A DNA stretch of 64,000 bases from Microvirga sp. KLBC 81 (GTDB lineage: Bacteria; Pseudomonadota; Alphaproteobacteria; Rhizobiales; Beijerinckiaceae): positions 1 to 64,000 of the forward strand of contig NZ_QDAH01000012.1 in NCBI RefSeq assembly GCF_003075415.1, in the 5' to 3' direction. Shown here in pieces: positions 44,655 to 53,517 of the stretch. A program made the translations under genes and the position numbers. The notes beneath the pieces are model-generated. The model did not search any database. It had not been told where the DNA came from and was given only the letters and a program-made list of their open reading frames with translations. Position 1 is the stretch's first letter. Each line of letters begins with the position of its first letter.

Positions 44655-45893
44655 ATGCGCTATGACGTCATCGTGCTCGGCGCAGGGATCGTCGGGGTCT
44701 CTGCCGCGCTTCACCTGCAATCGCGCGGCCGCTCCGTCTGCCTCGTCGACCGCCGCTCGCCCGGCGAGGAAACGAGCTACGGCAATGCCGGCCTCATCGA
44801 GCGCGCGAGCGTTATCCCATATGCGATGCCGCGCCAGCTCTCAGTGCTGCTGCGATATGGCCTGAACCGCTCGCCGGAGGTTCGCTACCGTCTCGCGCAT
44901 CTGCCGAAGATGGGCACATGGCTGTTCCAGTATTGGCTGCACTCTTCGCCGGAACGGTTGCTTGAGGCGACTAACGCCATGCTGCCACTCATCGAGCGCT
45001 GCGTGACGGAGCACGACGAGCTGATCGACAAGGCTGGCCTGACGCATCTCCTGCGCCGCAGTGGCTGGATCGAGACGTTCCGCACCCCTGAAGGAAAGAA
45101 GAAGGCTCTTGCCGCGGTGAAGGACGTGGAGCAATACGGGCTTCGCCACGATGTGCTTGACCCTGCAGAGTTGAAGGCCCGTGAGCCTCACCTGCTGGGT
45201 GCCCCCATCGGCGCCATTCACTGGCGCGATCCCACGACGGTGTCGGACCCTGAGGCTCTCACGAAGGGATACGCCGCGCTCTTCACCAAACAAGGCGGGC
45301 GCTTTGCCTCCGGCGATGCGCGCACGCTTGCGCAGAGCGGAGGCAGCTGGGTTGTGACAACGGAGCAGGGGCCCGTCACGGCAGGACAGGTGGTCGTGGC
45401 CCTCGGCCCCTGGTCCGATCAGATCTTCAAGCCGCTCGGCTATCGCATCCCGCTTGGCGTGAAGCGCGGCTACCACATGCATTACGGCTCGAAAGGCGGG
45501 GCCAGGCTCAACCAGCCGGTTCTCGATTTCGAAGGCGGCTATGTGCTGACCCCGATGACCAAGGGCATCCGGCTCACAACAGGTGTCGAGCTTGCAGGCT
45601 TCGATGCCGCGGAGGATGCCCGCCAACTCGGTCAGGCCGAGGCTCTCGCCCGCAACCTTTTTCCGTTGGGCGAGCGGCTCGAACCGAAGCCGTGGCTCGG
45701 GCGCAGGCCCTGCCTGCCCGACATGCGGCCAGCGATCGGCGCAGCACCCCGCCATCAGGGCCTGTGGTTCTGCTTCGGCCATGCCCATCACGGGCTGACG
45801 CTTGGGCCCGTCTCGGGCCGCCTGCTCGCCGAGATGATGACGGGCGAGGCGCCGTTCTGCGATCCGTCGCCTTATCGCGCGGATCGGTTCTAA
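44655..45893 (+). CDS. FAD-dependent D-amino-acid dehydrogenase-like oxidoreductase (DadA family)
   Basis: A 412-residue flavoenzyme that would deaminate an amino acid, probably of D or N-substituted type. The FAD fold is VIVLGAGIVGVSAALHLQSR followed by CLVDRRSPGEETSYGNAGLI. The DadA-like end includes PWLGRRPCLPDMRPAIG and WFCFGHAHHGLTLGPVSGRL. It starts 12 bases after the permease stop, so it belongs to the transporter operon and likely acts on the imported ligand. It is complete, unlike the truncated flavoprotein gene near 35 kb. Confidence 0.9.
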   Translation: MRYDVIVLGAGIVGVSAALHLQSRGRSVCLVDRRSPGEETSYGNAGLIERASVIPYAMPRQLSVLLRYGLNRSPEVRYRLAHLPKMGTWLFQYWLHSSPERLLEATNAMLPLIERCVTEHDELIDKAGLTHLLRRSGWIETFRTPEGKKKALAAVKDVEQYGLRHDVLDPAELKAREPHLLGAPIGAIHWRDPTTVSDPEALTKGYAALFTKQGGRFASGDARTLAQSGGSWVVTTEQGPVTAGQVVVALGPWSDQIFKPLGYRIPLGVKRGYHMHYGSKGGARLNQPVLDFEGGYVLTPMTKGIRLTTGVELAGFDAAEDARQLGQAEALARNLFPLGERLEPKPWLGRRPCLPDMRPAIGAAPRHQGLWFCFGHAHHGLTLGPVSGRLLAEMMTGEAPFCDPSPYRADRF

Positions 45894-45917
45894 CTAAGGT
45901 CGTTCAACAACGCTCTC

Positions 45918-46022
45918 CCTCATCCTGAGGAGCAGACGCAGTCTGCGTCTCGAAGGAGGATCCCGTGCACTCTGGAGACGCCTCGCCCTTCGAGACGGCC
46001 TGAAGGCCTCCTCAGGATGAGG
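45918..46022. repeat. Intergenic palindromic repeat, family 2, copy 1
   Basis: Perfect 15-base outer arms CCTCATCCTGAGGAG and CTCCTCAGGATGAGG enclose CGCAGTCTGCGTCTCGAAGG and CCTTCGAGACGGCCTGAAGG. A partial second copy (TTCGAGACGCTACGCTCCTC) continues to about 46060. The element lies between convergent genes and could fold into a long hairpin. Confidence 0.8.
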
Positions 46023-46135
46023 CTTCGAGACGCTACGCTCCTCAGGGTGAGGCTCAGGGCAGCTTCGTTAGATGCTTCATGAGACGCATCTAAAAGCCAA
46101 GGACCGATCATCGGTTCGGTGTGACCCTTTTTCTC

Positions 46136-47194
46136 TCAAGCCGCAGTCGGAGCCGCGACTGCGGCGCGAAGCAGCATGCCGAAGAGATCGCGCGGATCGT
46201 CCGGATCGGCCAGCAGGTCGAGTTCCTCGTAAAGGCCGGTCTGCTCGATCTGATGCTTCACGTAGCGAAGAGCCGAGAAGTCCTCGATGGCGAAGCCCAC
46301 GGAGTCGAACAGGGTGATCTGGCGATCGTTCGCGCGGCCTGTCTCTTGGCCCGCGATCACGCGCCACAGCTCCGTCACCGGGTGGTCGGGCGCGAGCTGC
46401 TGGATCTCGCCTTCGATGCGCGTCTGCGGCGGATATTCCACGAAGATGTCGGAGCGCTTCAGGATGTCGGCGTGAAGCTCCGTCTTGCCTGGGCAGTCGC
46501 CGCCGACCGCGTTGATGTGCAGGCCCGAGCCGACCATGTTGTCGGTGAGGATCGTGGCGTTCTGCTTGTCGGCGGTGACGGTGGTGACGATCTCGGCACC
46601 CTCCATCGCTTCCTCGATGGTGTTGCAGATCGTCATGTCGAAGCCGTGGCCTGCGAGATTACGCACGCATTTGGTGCTGGCCGTCCGATCGATATCGTAG
46701 AGTCGCAGCTTGTCGATGCCGAGAAGCGCCTTGAAGGCAATGGCCTGGAACTCTGCCTGCGCGCCGTTGCCGATGATTGCCATGGTGCGCGCATTCTTCG
46801 GCGCGAGATACTTGGCAGCCACAGCCGAGGTCGCGGCGGTGCGAAGCGCCGTGAGGATGGTCATCTCCGTGAGCAGCACGGGATAGCCTGTTCCCACATC
46901 CGCCAGCACGCCGAAGGCCGTCACGGTCTGGCGTCCCTCGCGCGTGTTCTTCGGATGCCCGTTCACATACTTGAAGCCATAAACCTCGCCGTCGCTGGTG
47001 GGCATGAGCTCGATCACGCCCTCGCGGCTGTGCGAGGCGACGCGCGGGGTCTTGTCGAACAGCTCCCAACGGCGGAAATCGGTTTCGATGTACTCGGCCA
47101 GTTCGATCAGGAAGCGCTCCACGCCGACGGCGAGGACGAGCTTCATCATGTGATCGACGCTGACGAAGGGGACGATGTTGAGTTTCGCAATCAT
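46136..47194 (-). CDS. ocd: Ornithine cyclodeaminase
   Basis: A 352-residue enzyme of the ornithine cyclodeaminase/mu-crystallin family, converting ornithine to proline and ammonia with bound NAD. Family marks: MPTSDGEVYGFKYVNGHPKN, TALRTAATSAVAAKYLAPKN, the Rossmann motif MAIIGNGAQAEFQAIAFKAL, INAVGGDCPGKTELHADIL and FDSVGFAIEDFSALRYV. Its ATG overlaps the arginase stop by ATGA, so the two enzymes form a two-step arginine-to-proline route. The length matches the long Agrobacterium type. Confidence 0.93.
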   Translation of the reverse strand: MIAKLNIVPFVSVDHMMKLVLAVGVERFLIELAEYIETDFRRWELFDKTPRVASHSREGVIELMPTSDGEVYGFKYVNGHPKNTREGRQTVTAFGVLADVGTGYPVLLTEMTILTALRTAATSAVAAKYLAPKNARTMAIIGNGAQAEFQAIAFKALLGIDKLRLYDIDRTASTKCVRNLAGHGFDMTICNTIEEAMEGAEIVTTVTADKQNATILTDNMVGSGLHINAVGGDCPGKTELHADILKRSDIFVEYPPQTRIEGEIQQLAPDHPVTELWRVIAGQETGRANDRQITLFDSVGFAIEDFSALRYVKHQIEQTGLYEELDLLADPDDPRDLFGMLLRAAVAAPTAA

Positions 47195-48144
47195 GACGTC
47201 ACTTTGGGGGTGTGGCGGTAACTCTGAGTCGGGCGGTCGAGGACGCGGCGGCCCATGAGGCTGGAGGCGAGATCGACCATGAGCAGGGCGGTGCGGCCGC
47301 GCTCGTCCAGGAAGGGGTTGAGTTCGACGAGATCGAGGCTTCTCACGAGGCCGCTGTCGTGCAGCATCTCCATGATGAGGTGCGCTTCTCGGAAGGTAGC
47401 GCCGCCCGGCACCGTCGTGCCGACGCCTGGCGCGATGCCAGGATCGAGGAAGTCAACGTCCAGGCTCACGTGAAGAATGCCGTCTGCCTCCGCGACGCGC
47501 TTGAGAAACGCATCGAGCAGGGGCGCGATGCCGTTCTCGTCGATGGCGCGCATATCGTGGATCGTTACGCCCGTGATCGCGAGCGCCTTGCGCTCTGCCG
47601 GATCGACACTGCGGATGCCCATCATGCAGACATTCTCAGGCTTGATCGGCGCATGAATTTTCGGGAAATAGCCCTCGAAGCCGTCACGACCCGTGGCATA
47701 GGCCATGGGCACGCCATGCAGGTTGCCGCTGGTCGTCGTCTCGAGGGTATGGAAGTCCGGGTGCGAGTCGAGCCACAGCACGAAGAACTCGCGGCGTTCC
47801 TCCGCCGCGCGGCGGGCGAGGCCCGTCATCGAGCCAGCCGAGAGGCTGTGATCGCCACCCATGAAAATCGGCATGCCTTCACCGCTGGCCCTATAGGCCG
47901 CCTCGGCAATGGCCTCGGTCCAGGCGACCGTTTCCGCCAGCGCCTTGATGGCTCCGTTCTCATGGCGCAGCTCACGCAGTGGCGCGGGCACGATATTGCC
48001 GCGGTCTTCAACTGCGTAGCCCAGATTGATCAGTTCCGTCGCCAGACCCGCCGTGCGAAAGGCGCTGGGGCCCATATCGCAGCCTAGCCGGCCGGCGCCT
48101 TCCTGAACGGGCACTCCAAAAAGGATGCAGGGCTTCTGCGTCAT
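47191..48144 (-). CDS. rocF: Arginase
   Basis: A 317-residue manganese ureohydrolase giving ornithine and urea from arginine. Metal and substrate motifs: [32 protein letters not shown], and [20 protein letters not shown]. The central motif reads DSHPD where most arginases have DAHxD; the metal-binding aspartates and histidine are kept. The C-terminal [20 protein letters not shown] is typical. It is coupled to ornithine cyclodeaminase by a four-base overlap and divergent from an Lrp-type regulator gene. Confidence 0.94.
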   Translation of the reverse strand: MTQKPCILFGVPVQEGAGRLGCDMGPSAFRTAGLATELINLGYAVEDRGNIVPAPLRELRHENGAIKALAETVAWTEAIAEAAYRASGEGMPIFMGGDHSLSAGSMTGLARRAAEERREFFVLWLDSHPDFHTLETTTSGNLHGVPMAYATGRDGFEGYFPKIHAPIKPENVCMMGIRSVDPAERKALAITGVTIHDMRAIDENGIAPLLDAFLKRVAEADGILHVSLDVDFLDPGIAPGVGTTVPGGATFREAHLIMEMLHDSGLVRSLDLVELNPFLDERGRTALLMVDLASSLMGRRVLDRPTQSYRHTPKVTS

Positions 48145-48231
48145 TCGTTATCTCCACAATAGGAATCTCAAGCTAGGCGAGGGGCTTGGCGATTTGAACA
48201 GTCTAGTTTGACAAATAGGGCAAGATGATCG

Positions 48232-48264
48232 ACCACTTTGCAACATCTGCTTTTTCAAAGTGGT
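48232..48264. promoter_or_regulatory. Inverted-repeat operator for the Lrp-type regulator
   Basis: ACCACTTTG at 48232-48240 and CAAAGTGGT at 48256-48264 form perfect nine-base arms 15 bases apart, between the divergent arginase and regulator genes and immediately upstream of the regulator ATG. A good -35-like TTGACA lies at 48208-48213. Such a site suits an autoregulated Lrp/AsnC protein. Confidence 0.6.
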
Positions 48265-48268
48265 AGTT

Positions 48269-48706
48269 ATGGACGATCTCGACCAGCGCCTCATCACCCT
48301 TTTGCGCCACAACGGCCGGCGCAGTGTGTCCGACCTCGCCCTTGAACTGGATGTCTCCCGCGCGACAGTGCGTTCGCGGATGGAACGCCTGGAGCGTTCG
48401 GGCGATATCGTGGGCTATACGGTGATCCTGCGGGCGGATGCGGTTTCACTGCCCGTGCGCGGCATCATGCTGATCGAGGTGGAGGGGCGCGCCGCAGATC
48501 GGGTGGTCGATGCTCTGGGCGGTTATCCAGAGGTCAGCGCCATTCACACCACGAACGGGAAATGGGATCTCATTGTCGAACTCGGCGCGGCCAATCTGTC
48601 CGATTTCGATGGCATCCTGAGGCGCATTCGCCTGATCCCGGGCGTGATAGCCTCGGAAACCAATCTGCTGCTGGCGACCCCGCGTAGCACCCGTGCCCGG
48701 CTGTGA
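48269..48706 (+). CDS. Lrp/AsnC family regulator of arginine catabolism
   Basis: A 145-residue regulator: helix-turn-helix in the first 50 residues (MDDLDQRLITLLRHNGRRSV, DLALELDVSRATVRSRMERL) and a C-terminal RAM effector domain (VRGIMLIEVEGRAADRVVDA, AIHTTNGKWDLIVELGA). The effector is likely an amino acid such as arginine. The ATG at 48269 is preferred to a GTG at 48260, because the GTG lies inside the inverted repeat thought to be its operator. It is divergent from arginase-ornithine cyclodeaminase, the arrangement of ArgR-like activators of the same genes in related bacteria. Confidence 0.9.
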   Translation: MDDLDQRLITLLRHNGRRSVSDLALELDVSRATVRSRMERLERSGDIVGYTVILRADAVSLPVRGIMLIEVEGRAADRVVDALGGYPEVSAIHTTNGKWDLIVELGAANLSDFDGILRRIRLIPGVIASETNLLLATPRSTRARL

Positions 48707-48778
48707 GGCACCAGCTTTGCAAGAAGACAGTTCCCGGCGGGAATGAGCCCTCACGCCGGAAACCCTTGGGTAATGCCG

Positions 48779-49210
48779 TTAATTCTTGTCCCGCGAGCTG
48801 AACTGTTGAACCTCACCCTGAGGTGTCAGGTATTCGATCGAAACCCAATCCGTGCAGGCCCGCAGGATGGGGGCCAAATAAGCACGGCTGCCTTCGATCT
48901 CCACGACGCGGCAGGAATAGGCCCGACGATCACCTGGAGGACGATAAACCACCGTGCTGCCTGGCCTGATCTCGTCCTTGTTGGATTCCGTATATGGCGT
49001 ATGGGGCTCGCGGTGGCCGTTGTCCTGAACAACGGACGCATTTTTGCTGGCCCGATAGCGGTCGAGCGCTTCGATGGCGATACGGGCCCGATCACGATAG
49101 CGGTCGGAGACCACCCGCATCAGGGTTCCCTTTTCGCGTCCCGGATACCAGGAAACGCCACCGATTTTCGCAAGTTCTTCCGCGACGATCTCAATTTCTT
49201 CTTCGGTCAT
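48779..49210 (-). CDS. Conserved-looking hypothetical protein
   Basis: A 143-residue soluble protein, MTEEEIEIVAEELAKIGGVS then WYPGREKGTLMRVVSDRYRD, an amphipathic helical first half, and a beta-rich second half (RPGSTVVYRPPGDRRAYSCR, YLAPILRACTDWVSIEYL) with the feel of a small SH3-like barrel. No family named. It is flanked by the Lrp regulator (convergent) and another hypothetical gene. The reading frame has strong codon structure, so I consider it real. Confidence 0.7.
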   Translation of the reverse strand: MTEEEIEIVAEELAKIGGVSWYPGREKGTLMRVVSDRYRDRARIAIEALDRYRASKNASVVQDNGHREPHTPYTESNKDEIRPGSTVVYRPPGDRRAYSCRVVEIEGSRAYLAPILRACTDWVSIEYLTPQGEVQQFSSRDKN

Positions 49211-49369
49211 TGGCTCATTCCCTCAAGGAGATCGGAAAACAGGCTCAGATCTCTGGGTGGCACCCATGATCCGATGCTTTTACTTTTGGCCCCGAAGAGT
49301 CGCTTTCGTTATGAAATTATGAATTCTGACTCTGTACTAGTATCGAGTTAGTCGTATTGCTCGCCGTGC

Positions 49370-49651
49370 TTACCTGGGCGATATCATGCGCTCCTGCAGA
49401 ATAGCCAATTGCTGAATATAGGGCGTCCGCCGTTCCTGATGTTGTGCCTTCAGCTTCTCAAGAACTCGGATCTTCAGGTTCAGATCCGGCGAACTCTTGC
49501 TGATCTTGTCCCTAGCTTGCTCGTACTCGAAATCGATATCGGCCAGGGTCGAGAGGAGGGACTGAAGTAAAGGCTTGGTGTTAGGAGAGTACATTGGGGC
49601 GGATTTCAAATCGCCCGGGAATTTATTGTTATAGTATTTAGTATCATCCAT
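49370..49651 (-). CDS. Small helical hypothetical protein
   Basis: A 93-residue protein, MDDTKYYNNKFPGDLKSAPM, with a long helical section (LLQSLLSTLADIDFEYEQAR, LKIRVLEKLKAQHQERRTPY) likely to form a coiled coil. Its base composition is less GC-rich than its neighbours, which may mark recent acquisition or simple divergence. No family recognised, and it is not obviously in an operon. Confidence 0.55.
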   Translation of the reverse strand: MDDTKYYNNKFPGDLKSAPMYSPNTKPLLQSLLSTLADIDFEYEQARDKISKSSPDLNLKIRVLEKLKAQHQERRTPYIQQLAILQERMISPR

Positions 49652-49821
49652 CCGCGGCCTCGTATTAACTTTGCATTAACATCGCCAACGATAATGACGT
49701 AGGGTTACTCCGTCTGTTGGGTATCCGACAAAGCTGCAAAAAGTTTTTGCATTTCTCTCCGATGGCCGCTCGAATTCGGAGCTTTTGGCCCACGAGGGAG
49801 CTTTGGACAGCGAAGGACCTT

Positions 49822-50553
49822 TCAATCGCTATCGTAAGTGGCGGGCAGCAGCCGTTCGAAACTTCTGCGAATCGTTCGGTAGCATTCGCACGACATCTCT
49901 TCGAGACCGGCGCGGTCGGTGATGGTGATGACACCTCGGCCCTGATTGATCAGACCAGCAACCTGCAGGGCACGAGTCACGCTGCTGACCGTCGAGCGCT
50001 GCACGCCCAGCATTTCGGCAAGCGTCTCATGCGTGAGGGGCAGCGCGTCGTGATCGACGCGATCGCGCGTGCTCAAGATCCAGCGGCAACAGCGGGCTTC
50101 GACGCTGTGCACGGCATTGCAGGCAACCGTCTGCAGAGTCTGCGCCAGAAGCGCTTCCGTGAAACTCAACATCAGCTGGCGGATCTTCGGACGATCACGG
50201 GCTGCTTCGTTCAATTGCTCGACCGTAACACGAGAAGCAGTGCCCGCGAATTGCGTGACATAGCGTCCGAATGATTGTCGCGTGACGAGCGCGCTGACGA
50301 AACCGAACATGGCCTCACGCCCGAAGACAGCCATCTCGACCGAGCCGCCATCCTCCAAGACGGTTGTGAGCGACACGATGGTGTTGTGCGGAAAGTAGGT
50401 GTGGCGAACGGCCTCGCCGATCTCGTAAACGACCTTGCCCTTCGGCAAGTCGACGATTTCAAGATGAGGTTCGAGAAAACTGAAGTCCTCGGGCTCCAGT
50501 GCGGCAAGGAGCCGGTTCTTCCGGTGGGTGATCGCCTTAGAACCATGCTGCAT
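49822..50553 (-). CDS. Crp/Fnr family transcriptional regulator
   Basis: A 243-residue regulator. Cyclic-nucleotide-binding-like fold at about 20-130 (EIVDLPKGKVVYEIGEAVRH, VSLTTVLEDGGSVEMAVFGR) and a C-terminal winged helix (LTHETLAEMLGVQRSTVSSV). No Fnr-type N-terminal cysteine cluster, so it is not an oxygen-sensing iron-sulfur type. It resembles the alphaproteobacterial Crp-like group whose inducer is often unknown. The start at 50553 puts a ten-residue lead before KNRLLAALEPEDF; an upstream ATG at 50607 is possible, and neither has a clear binding site. Confidence 0.88.
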   Translation of the reverse strand: MQHGSKAITHRKNRLLAALEPEDFSFLEPHLEIVDLPKGKVVYEIGEAVRHTYFPHNTIVSLTTVLEDGGSVEMAVFGREAMFGFVSALVTRQSFGRYVTQFAGTASRVTVEQLNEAARDRPKIRQLMLSFTEALLAQTLQTVACNAVHSVEARCCRWILSTRDRVDHDALPLTHETLAEMLGVQRSTVSSVTRALQVAGLINQGRGVITITDRAGLEEMSCECYRTIRRSFERLLPATYDSD

Positions 50554-50878
50554 GGCAAGGTGTACCGATCCGCGCAGATGTCCAAGCCCGGTAGGGGTTG
50601 GATCCATGTACAAGATGGCTGTGCAACTTCAGGTGGTCAACTTGAGTCAAGAACGTTGTAAACAGCCTTTCAGCCTCAATCCGTGTGTTAAAACACTCGC
50701 AAGCGAAAGAAGTCGAGGGGCTTCTACATTCAAAGGCGATCCTAAAGAGGTATCAGATGATTCACTGTATCAGCAGCCTGACTTTGTAGGCTGGCTCGGA
50801 GCTACCCCTGTTTACGTAACCAAGGGGATAGCGCAGCATTGGCTGCAAGCGAATCCATGTTGCATCGAGGCCAGTCAC
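50554..50878. other. Divergent intergenic stretch before the amidase gene
   Basis: An ORF is open through it in the amidase frame (from 50528), but the translation lacks family similarity and the amidase start is better placed at 50879. It should hold the promoters of the Crp/Fnr and amidase genes. Confidence 0.4.
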
Positions 50879-52288
50879 GTGAGCGCACCAACATCCTCTC
50901 AATTGCCGGCGGATCTGGCCGATTGGTCGGCTTCTGACCTGCTTGAGGCTTATTCCCGCAAGACAGTCTCGCCCGTCGATGTCACGAAGGCTGTCATTGC
51001 ACGCATCGAGGCTCATGAGCCGCGCCTGCAGGCGCTTTATGCCTACGATCCCGATGCTGCGATCACGAGCGCTCGAGAATCCGAGCGGCGATGGATGAAA
51101 GGCGAGGAGAGGGCGCTCGACGGAATCCCCGCGACCATCAAGGAAAACATCGCGACCAAGGGCACGCCCGTGCCGCTTGGTACGGCGACGCGCCCGCTGA
51201 CGCCGGCGACGGAAGATGCGCCGCCCGCCGCGCGCCTGCGCGAGGACGGTGTCGTCATTCTCGCCAAGACCACGATGCCGGATTACGGCATGCTCTCATC
51301 CGGCCTGTCGAGCTTCCATCCGCTCGCTCGTAACCCGTGGGATCTGTCCAAGAATCCAGGCGGCAGCTCGGCGGGGGCCGGTGCTGCGGCAGCCGCCGGT
51401 TATGGTCCCTTCCATGTCGGCACGGATATCGGCGGCTCCATTCGCCTGCCGGCTGCGTGGTGTGGCGTGTTCGGATTGAAGCCCAGCTTCGGCCGCATTC
51501 CCATCGACCCCACCTATTACGGACGCGTGGCCGGACCGATGACGCGAACGGTGCGGGATGCCGCGCTGATGATGACGAGTCTCACACGGCCTGATATGCG
51601 TGATCCCATGAGCCTGCCTTATCAGGATTGGCCCTGGCTAGATCTCGACATCGACATCAAGGGTCTCAGGATCGGCCTCATGATGGATGCAGGCGTCGGG
51701 CTGCCACTCGATCCTGAAATTCGCGCAGCCGTGGAGAAAGCTGCGAAACTCTTTGAGCATGCGGGCGCAACGATCGAGGAAGTGAAGCCCTTCATCACCC
51801 GCGAAATGCTGGACGGTCTCGACGATTTCTGGCGCCAGCGTGCCTGGATGGATATCGGCGCCTTGAGCGAAGAGGAGCGCGCGCGGGTGCTGCCATACAT
51901 CCTGCAATGGGCCGAGGGTGGACGGAACCTCACGGGGGCTCAGGTGTATAACGGCATGAACCAGATGATGGTGATGCGCCACGCGGCGGTTGCCGCCACC
52001 CATCGCTTCGATTTCGTGCTCTCGCCGGTCGCTCCCAACGTGGCCTATGAGGCGGAGCTGGCGTCACCCATCCATGATCCCGAAAAGCCATTCGAGCATA
52101 TCGGCTATACGGTGGCCTTCAACATGTCCGACCAGCCGGCGGCCTCGGTGAATGCAGGCTTCACGAAGGCCGGTCTGCCCATCGGCCTGCAGATCGTCGG
52201 CCGGCGCTTCGACGATCTCGGCGTGCTGCGGCTCTCGAAGGCATGGGAGGAGATGTGTCCTGACAAGCGGGCGTGGCCGAAGTTGTAG
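50879..52288 (+). CDS. Amidase-signature family amidohydrolase
   Basis: A 469-residue serine amidase of the amidase-signature family (related to GatA). The catalytic Ser-cisSer-Lys set is visible: Lys in IPATIKENIATKG, cis-Ser in NPGGSSAGAGAAAAAGYGP and nucleophile Ser in GTDIGGSIRLPAAWCGVFGL. Further family marks are LKPSFGRIP and GLPIGLQIVGRRFDD. The substrate is uncertain; candidates are aliphatic or aryl amides. The start is taken as GTG 50879 (VSAPTSSQLPADLADWSASD) with GAGG nine bases upstream. It stands alone. Confidence 0.9.
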   Translation: MSAPTSSQLPADLADWSASDLLEAYSRKTVSPVDVTKAVIARIEAHEPRLQALYAYDPDAAITSARESERRWMKGEERALDGIPATIKENIATKGTPVPLGTATRPLTPATEDAPPAARLREDGVVILAKTTMPDYGMLSSGLSSFHPLARNPWDLSKNPGGSSAGAGAAAAAGYGPFHVGTDIGGSIRLPAAWCGVFGLKPSFGRIPIDPTYYGRVAGPMTRTVRDAALMMTSLTRPDMRDPMSLPYQDWPWLDLDIDIKGLRIGLMMDAGVGLPLDPEIRAAVEKAAKLFEHAGATIEEVKPFITREMLDGLDDFWRQRAWMDIGALSEEERARVLPYILQWAEGGRNLTGAQVYNGMNQMMVMRHAAVAATHRFDFVLSPVAPNVAYEAELASPIHDPEKPFEHIGYTVAFNMSDQPAASVNAGFTKAGLPIGLQIVGRRFDDLGVLRLSKAWEEMCPDKRAWPKL

Positions 52289-52307
52289 AGACGGGATCCT
52301 TCCTTCC

Positions 52308-52395
52308 GTCATCACCGGCCTTGTGCCGGTGATCTCGCTTTAGTGGACGCAGTGCCTCCGACATCGGGATGGCCGGGACAAGCCCGGCCATGACG
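52308..52395. repeat. Intergenic palindromic repeat, family 3, copy 1
   Basis: Contains the stem ATCACCGGCCTTGTGCCGGTGAT and, further right, GGCCGGGACAAGCCCGGCC, flanked by CGTCATC and ATGACG. It lies just past the amidase stop and may also terminate transcription. A related copy is at 57206-57314. Confidence 0.75.
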
Positions 52396-52468
52396 TGAAG
52401 GGGAAGAGCGACGCCAGGAAGCGTTAGAGCGGGTTTTCCTGAAAGCCGCCTGCTGGTAGAGAACGGCC

Positions 52469-53227
52469 ATGACGTACAAAGTTGCCGCCCTCTATCAATT
52501 CGTTTCGCTTCCCGACTTCCGGGAGATCCGCGACCGGCTTCATGCCATCTGCACTGGTCTTGGGGTCAAGGGCACGCTTCTGCTTGCCCAGGAGGGGATC
52601 AACGGCACCGTGGCCGGAACGGAGGAGGGGATCGACGCCCTGATGGTCGAGCTGCAGCGGGGCTCGCTCTTCCGTGGCCGCCTTGATAATCTGGAGCTGA
52701 AGTTCTCGACCGCCTCCGAGATGCCGTTCGGCAAGATGAAGGTGCGCCTGAAGAAGGAGATCGTGACGCTGGGCGATCCGCAGACCGACCCGACGAGGCA
52801 GGTAGGCACCTATGTGTCGCCTGCGGAGTGGAACAAGCTCATCGAGAGCCCGGACGTCATTCTGCTCGACACCCGCAATGATTTCGAGGTCGAGATGGGC
52901 ACCTTCGAGGGGGCCGTCGATCCGCGCATCAGGAAATTCAGCGAGTTCAAGGATTTCGTGAAGAAGGAGCTCGACCGGTCCAAGCACAAGAAGGTCGCCA
53001 TGTTCTGCACCGGCGGCATCCGCTGCGAGAAGGCCAGCTCCTACATGCTCGCTCAGGGCTTCGAGGAGGTCTACCACTTGAAAGGCGGCATCCTGCAATA
53101 TCTGGAGGATGTGCCGGAAGCGGAGAGCCGGTGGAACGGCGGCTGCTTCGTGTTCGACGAGCGCGTGTCGCTTGGCCATGGCTTGGTCGAGCGCCTGGAG
53201 GACAGGAGCCTTTTGGCCGATGAGTGA
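52469..53227 (+). CDS. trhO: tRNA uridine(34) hydroxylase TrhO (rhodanese family)
   Basis: A 252-residue protein of the YceA/TrhO family, which hydroxylates wobble U34 of some tRNAs with oxygen. It has an N-terminal acylphosphatase-like domain ([39 protein letters not shown]), then a rhodanese domain with the catalytic loop [10 protein letters not shown] (Cys180 and Cys186) and [15 protein letters not shown]. The C-terminal zinc-binding extension seen in E. coli is shortened to [12 protein letters not shown]. It is translationally coupled to slyX by an eight-base overlap. Confidence 0.93.
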   Translation: MTYKVAALYQFVSLPDFREIRDRLHAICTGLGVKGTLLLAQEGINGTVAGTEEGIDALMVELQRGSLFRGRLDNLELKFSTASEMPFGKMKVRLKKEIVTLGDPQTDPTRQVGTYVSPAEWNKLIESPDVILLDTRNDFEVEMGTFEGAVDPRIRKFSEFKDFVKKELDRSKHKKVAMFCTGGIRCEKASSYMLAQGFEEVYHLKGGILQYLEDVPEAESRWNGGCFVFDERVSLGHGLVERLEDRSLLADE

Positions 53228-53441
53228 CGTTGACGGCATCAACGCCCGTTTGGAGGCTCTGGAGGTGCGCGTCGCCTACCAGGATCAGGTCATCGAGGAT
53301 CTGAACCAGACCGTCATCGACCAGTGGAAGAAGATCGATGCGCTCAAGCGCCAGCTCGCCGAATTGCTGGACCGCGTCCAAGAGGTCGAGGACAGCTCGG
53401 CCGGACCCCGCGCGCCCGAGCCCCCACCGCCGCATTACTGA
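53220..53441 (+). CDS. slyX: SlyX family protein
   Basis: A 73-residue predicted coiled coil, [20 protein letters not shown] then [20 protein letters not shown] and a proline-rich end, matching the SlyX family in size and pattern. The molecular function of SlyX is unknown. Its ATG lies inside the last codons of trhO. Confidence 0.9.
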   Translation: MSDVDGINARLEALEVRVAYQDQVIEDLNQTVIDQWKKIDALKRQLAELLDRVQEVEDSSAGPRAPEPPPPHY

Positions 53442-53459
53442 GATTCTTGGACTGGTTAT

Positions 53460-53475
53460 TCAACCGATCGGTTGA
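53460..53475. promoter_or_regulatory. Perfect 16-base palindrome, upstream ArsR-type operator
   Basis: TCAACCGATCGGTTGA is a perfect palindrome 33 bases before the regulator ATG. Its half-site (TTCAACC) recurs in the palindrome overlapping the start codon, so both are likely bound by the same dimer. Confidence 0.65.
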
Positions 53476-53497
53476 CTATCAAAGCGTGCGCGCATAT

Positions 53498-53517
53498 ATT
53501 CAACCACATGGTTGAAT
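53498..53517. promoter_or_regulatory. Palindromic operator overlapping the regulator start codon
   Basis: ATTCAACCA, two bases and TGGTTGAAT form perfect nine-base arms. The ATG of the regulator is inside the right arm. Binding here would block both transcription and early elongation, a tight autorepression layout. Confidence 0.7.

Noticed and set aside
50528..50878. N-terminal extension of the amidase
   Set aside because: It is not conserved-looking and overlaps the divergent Crp/Fnr gene; GTG 50879 has a binding site and gives the usual length.
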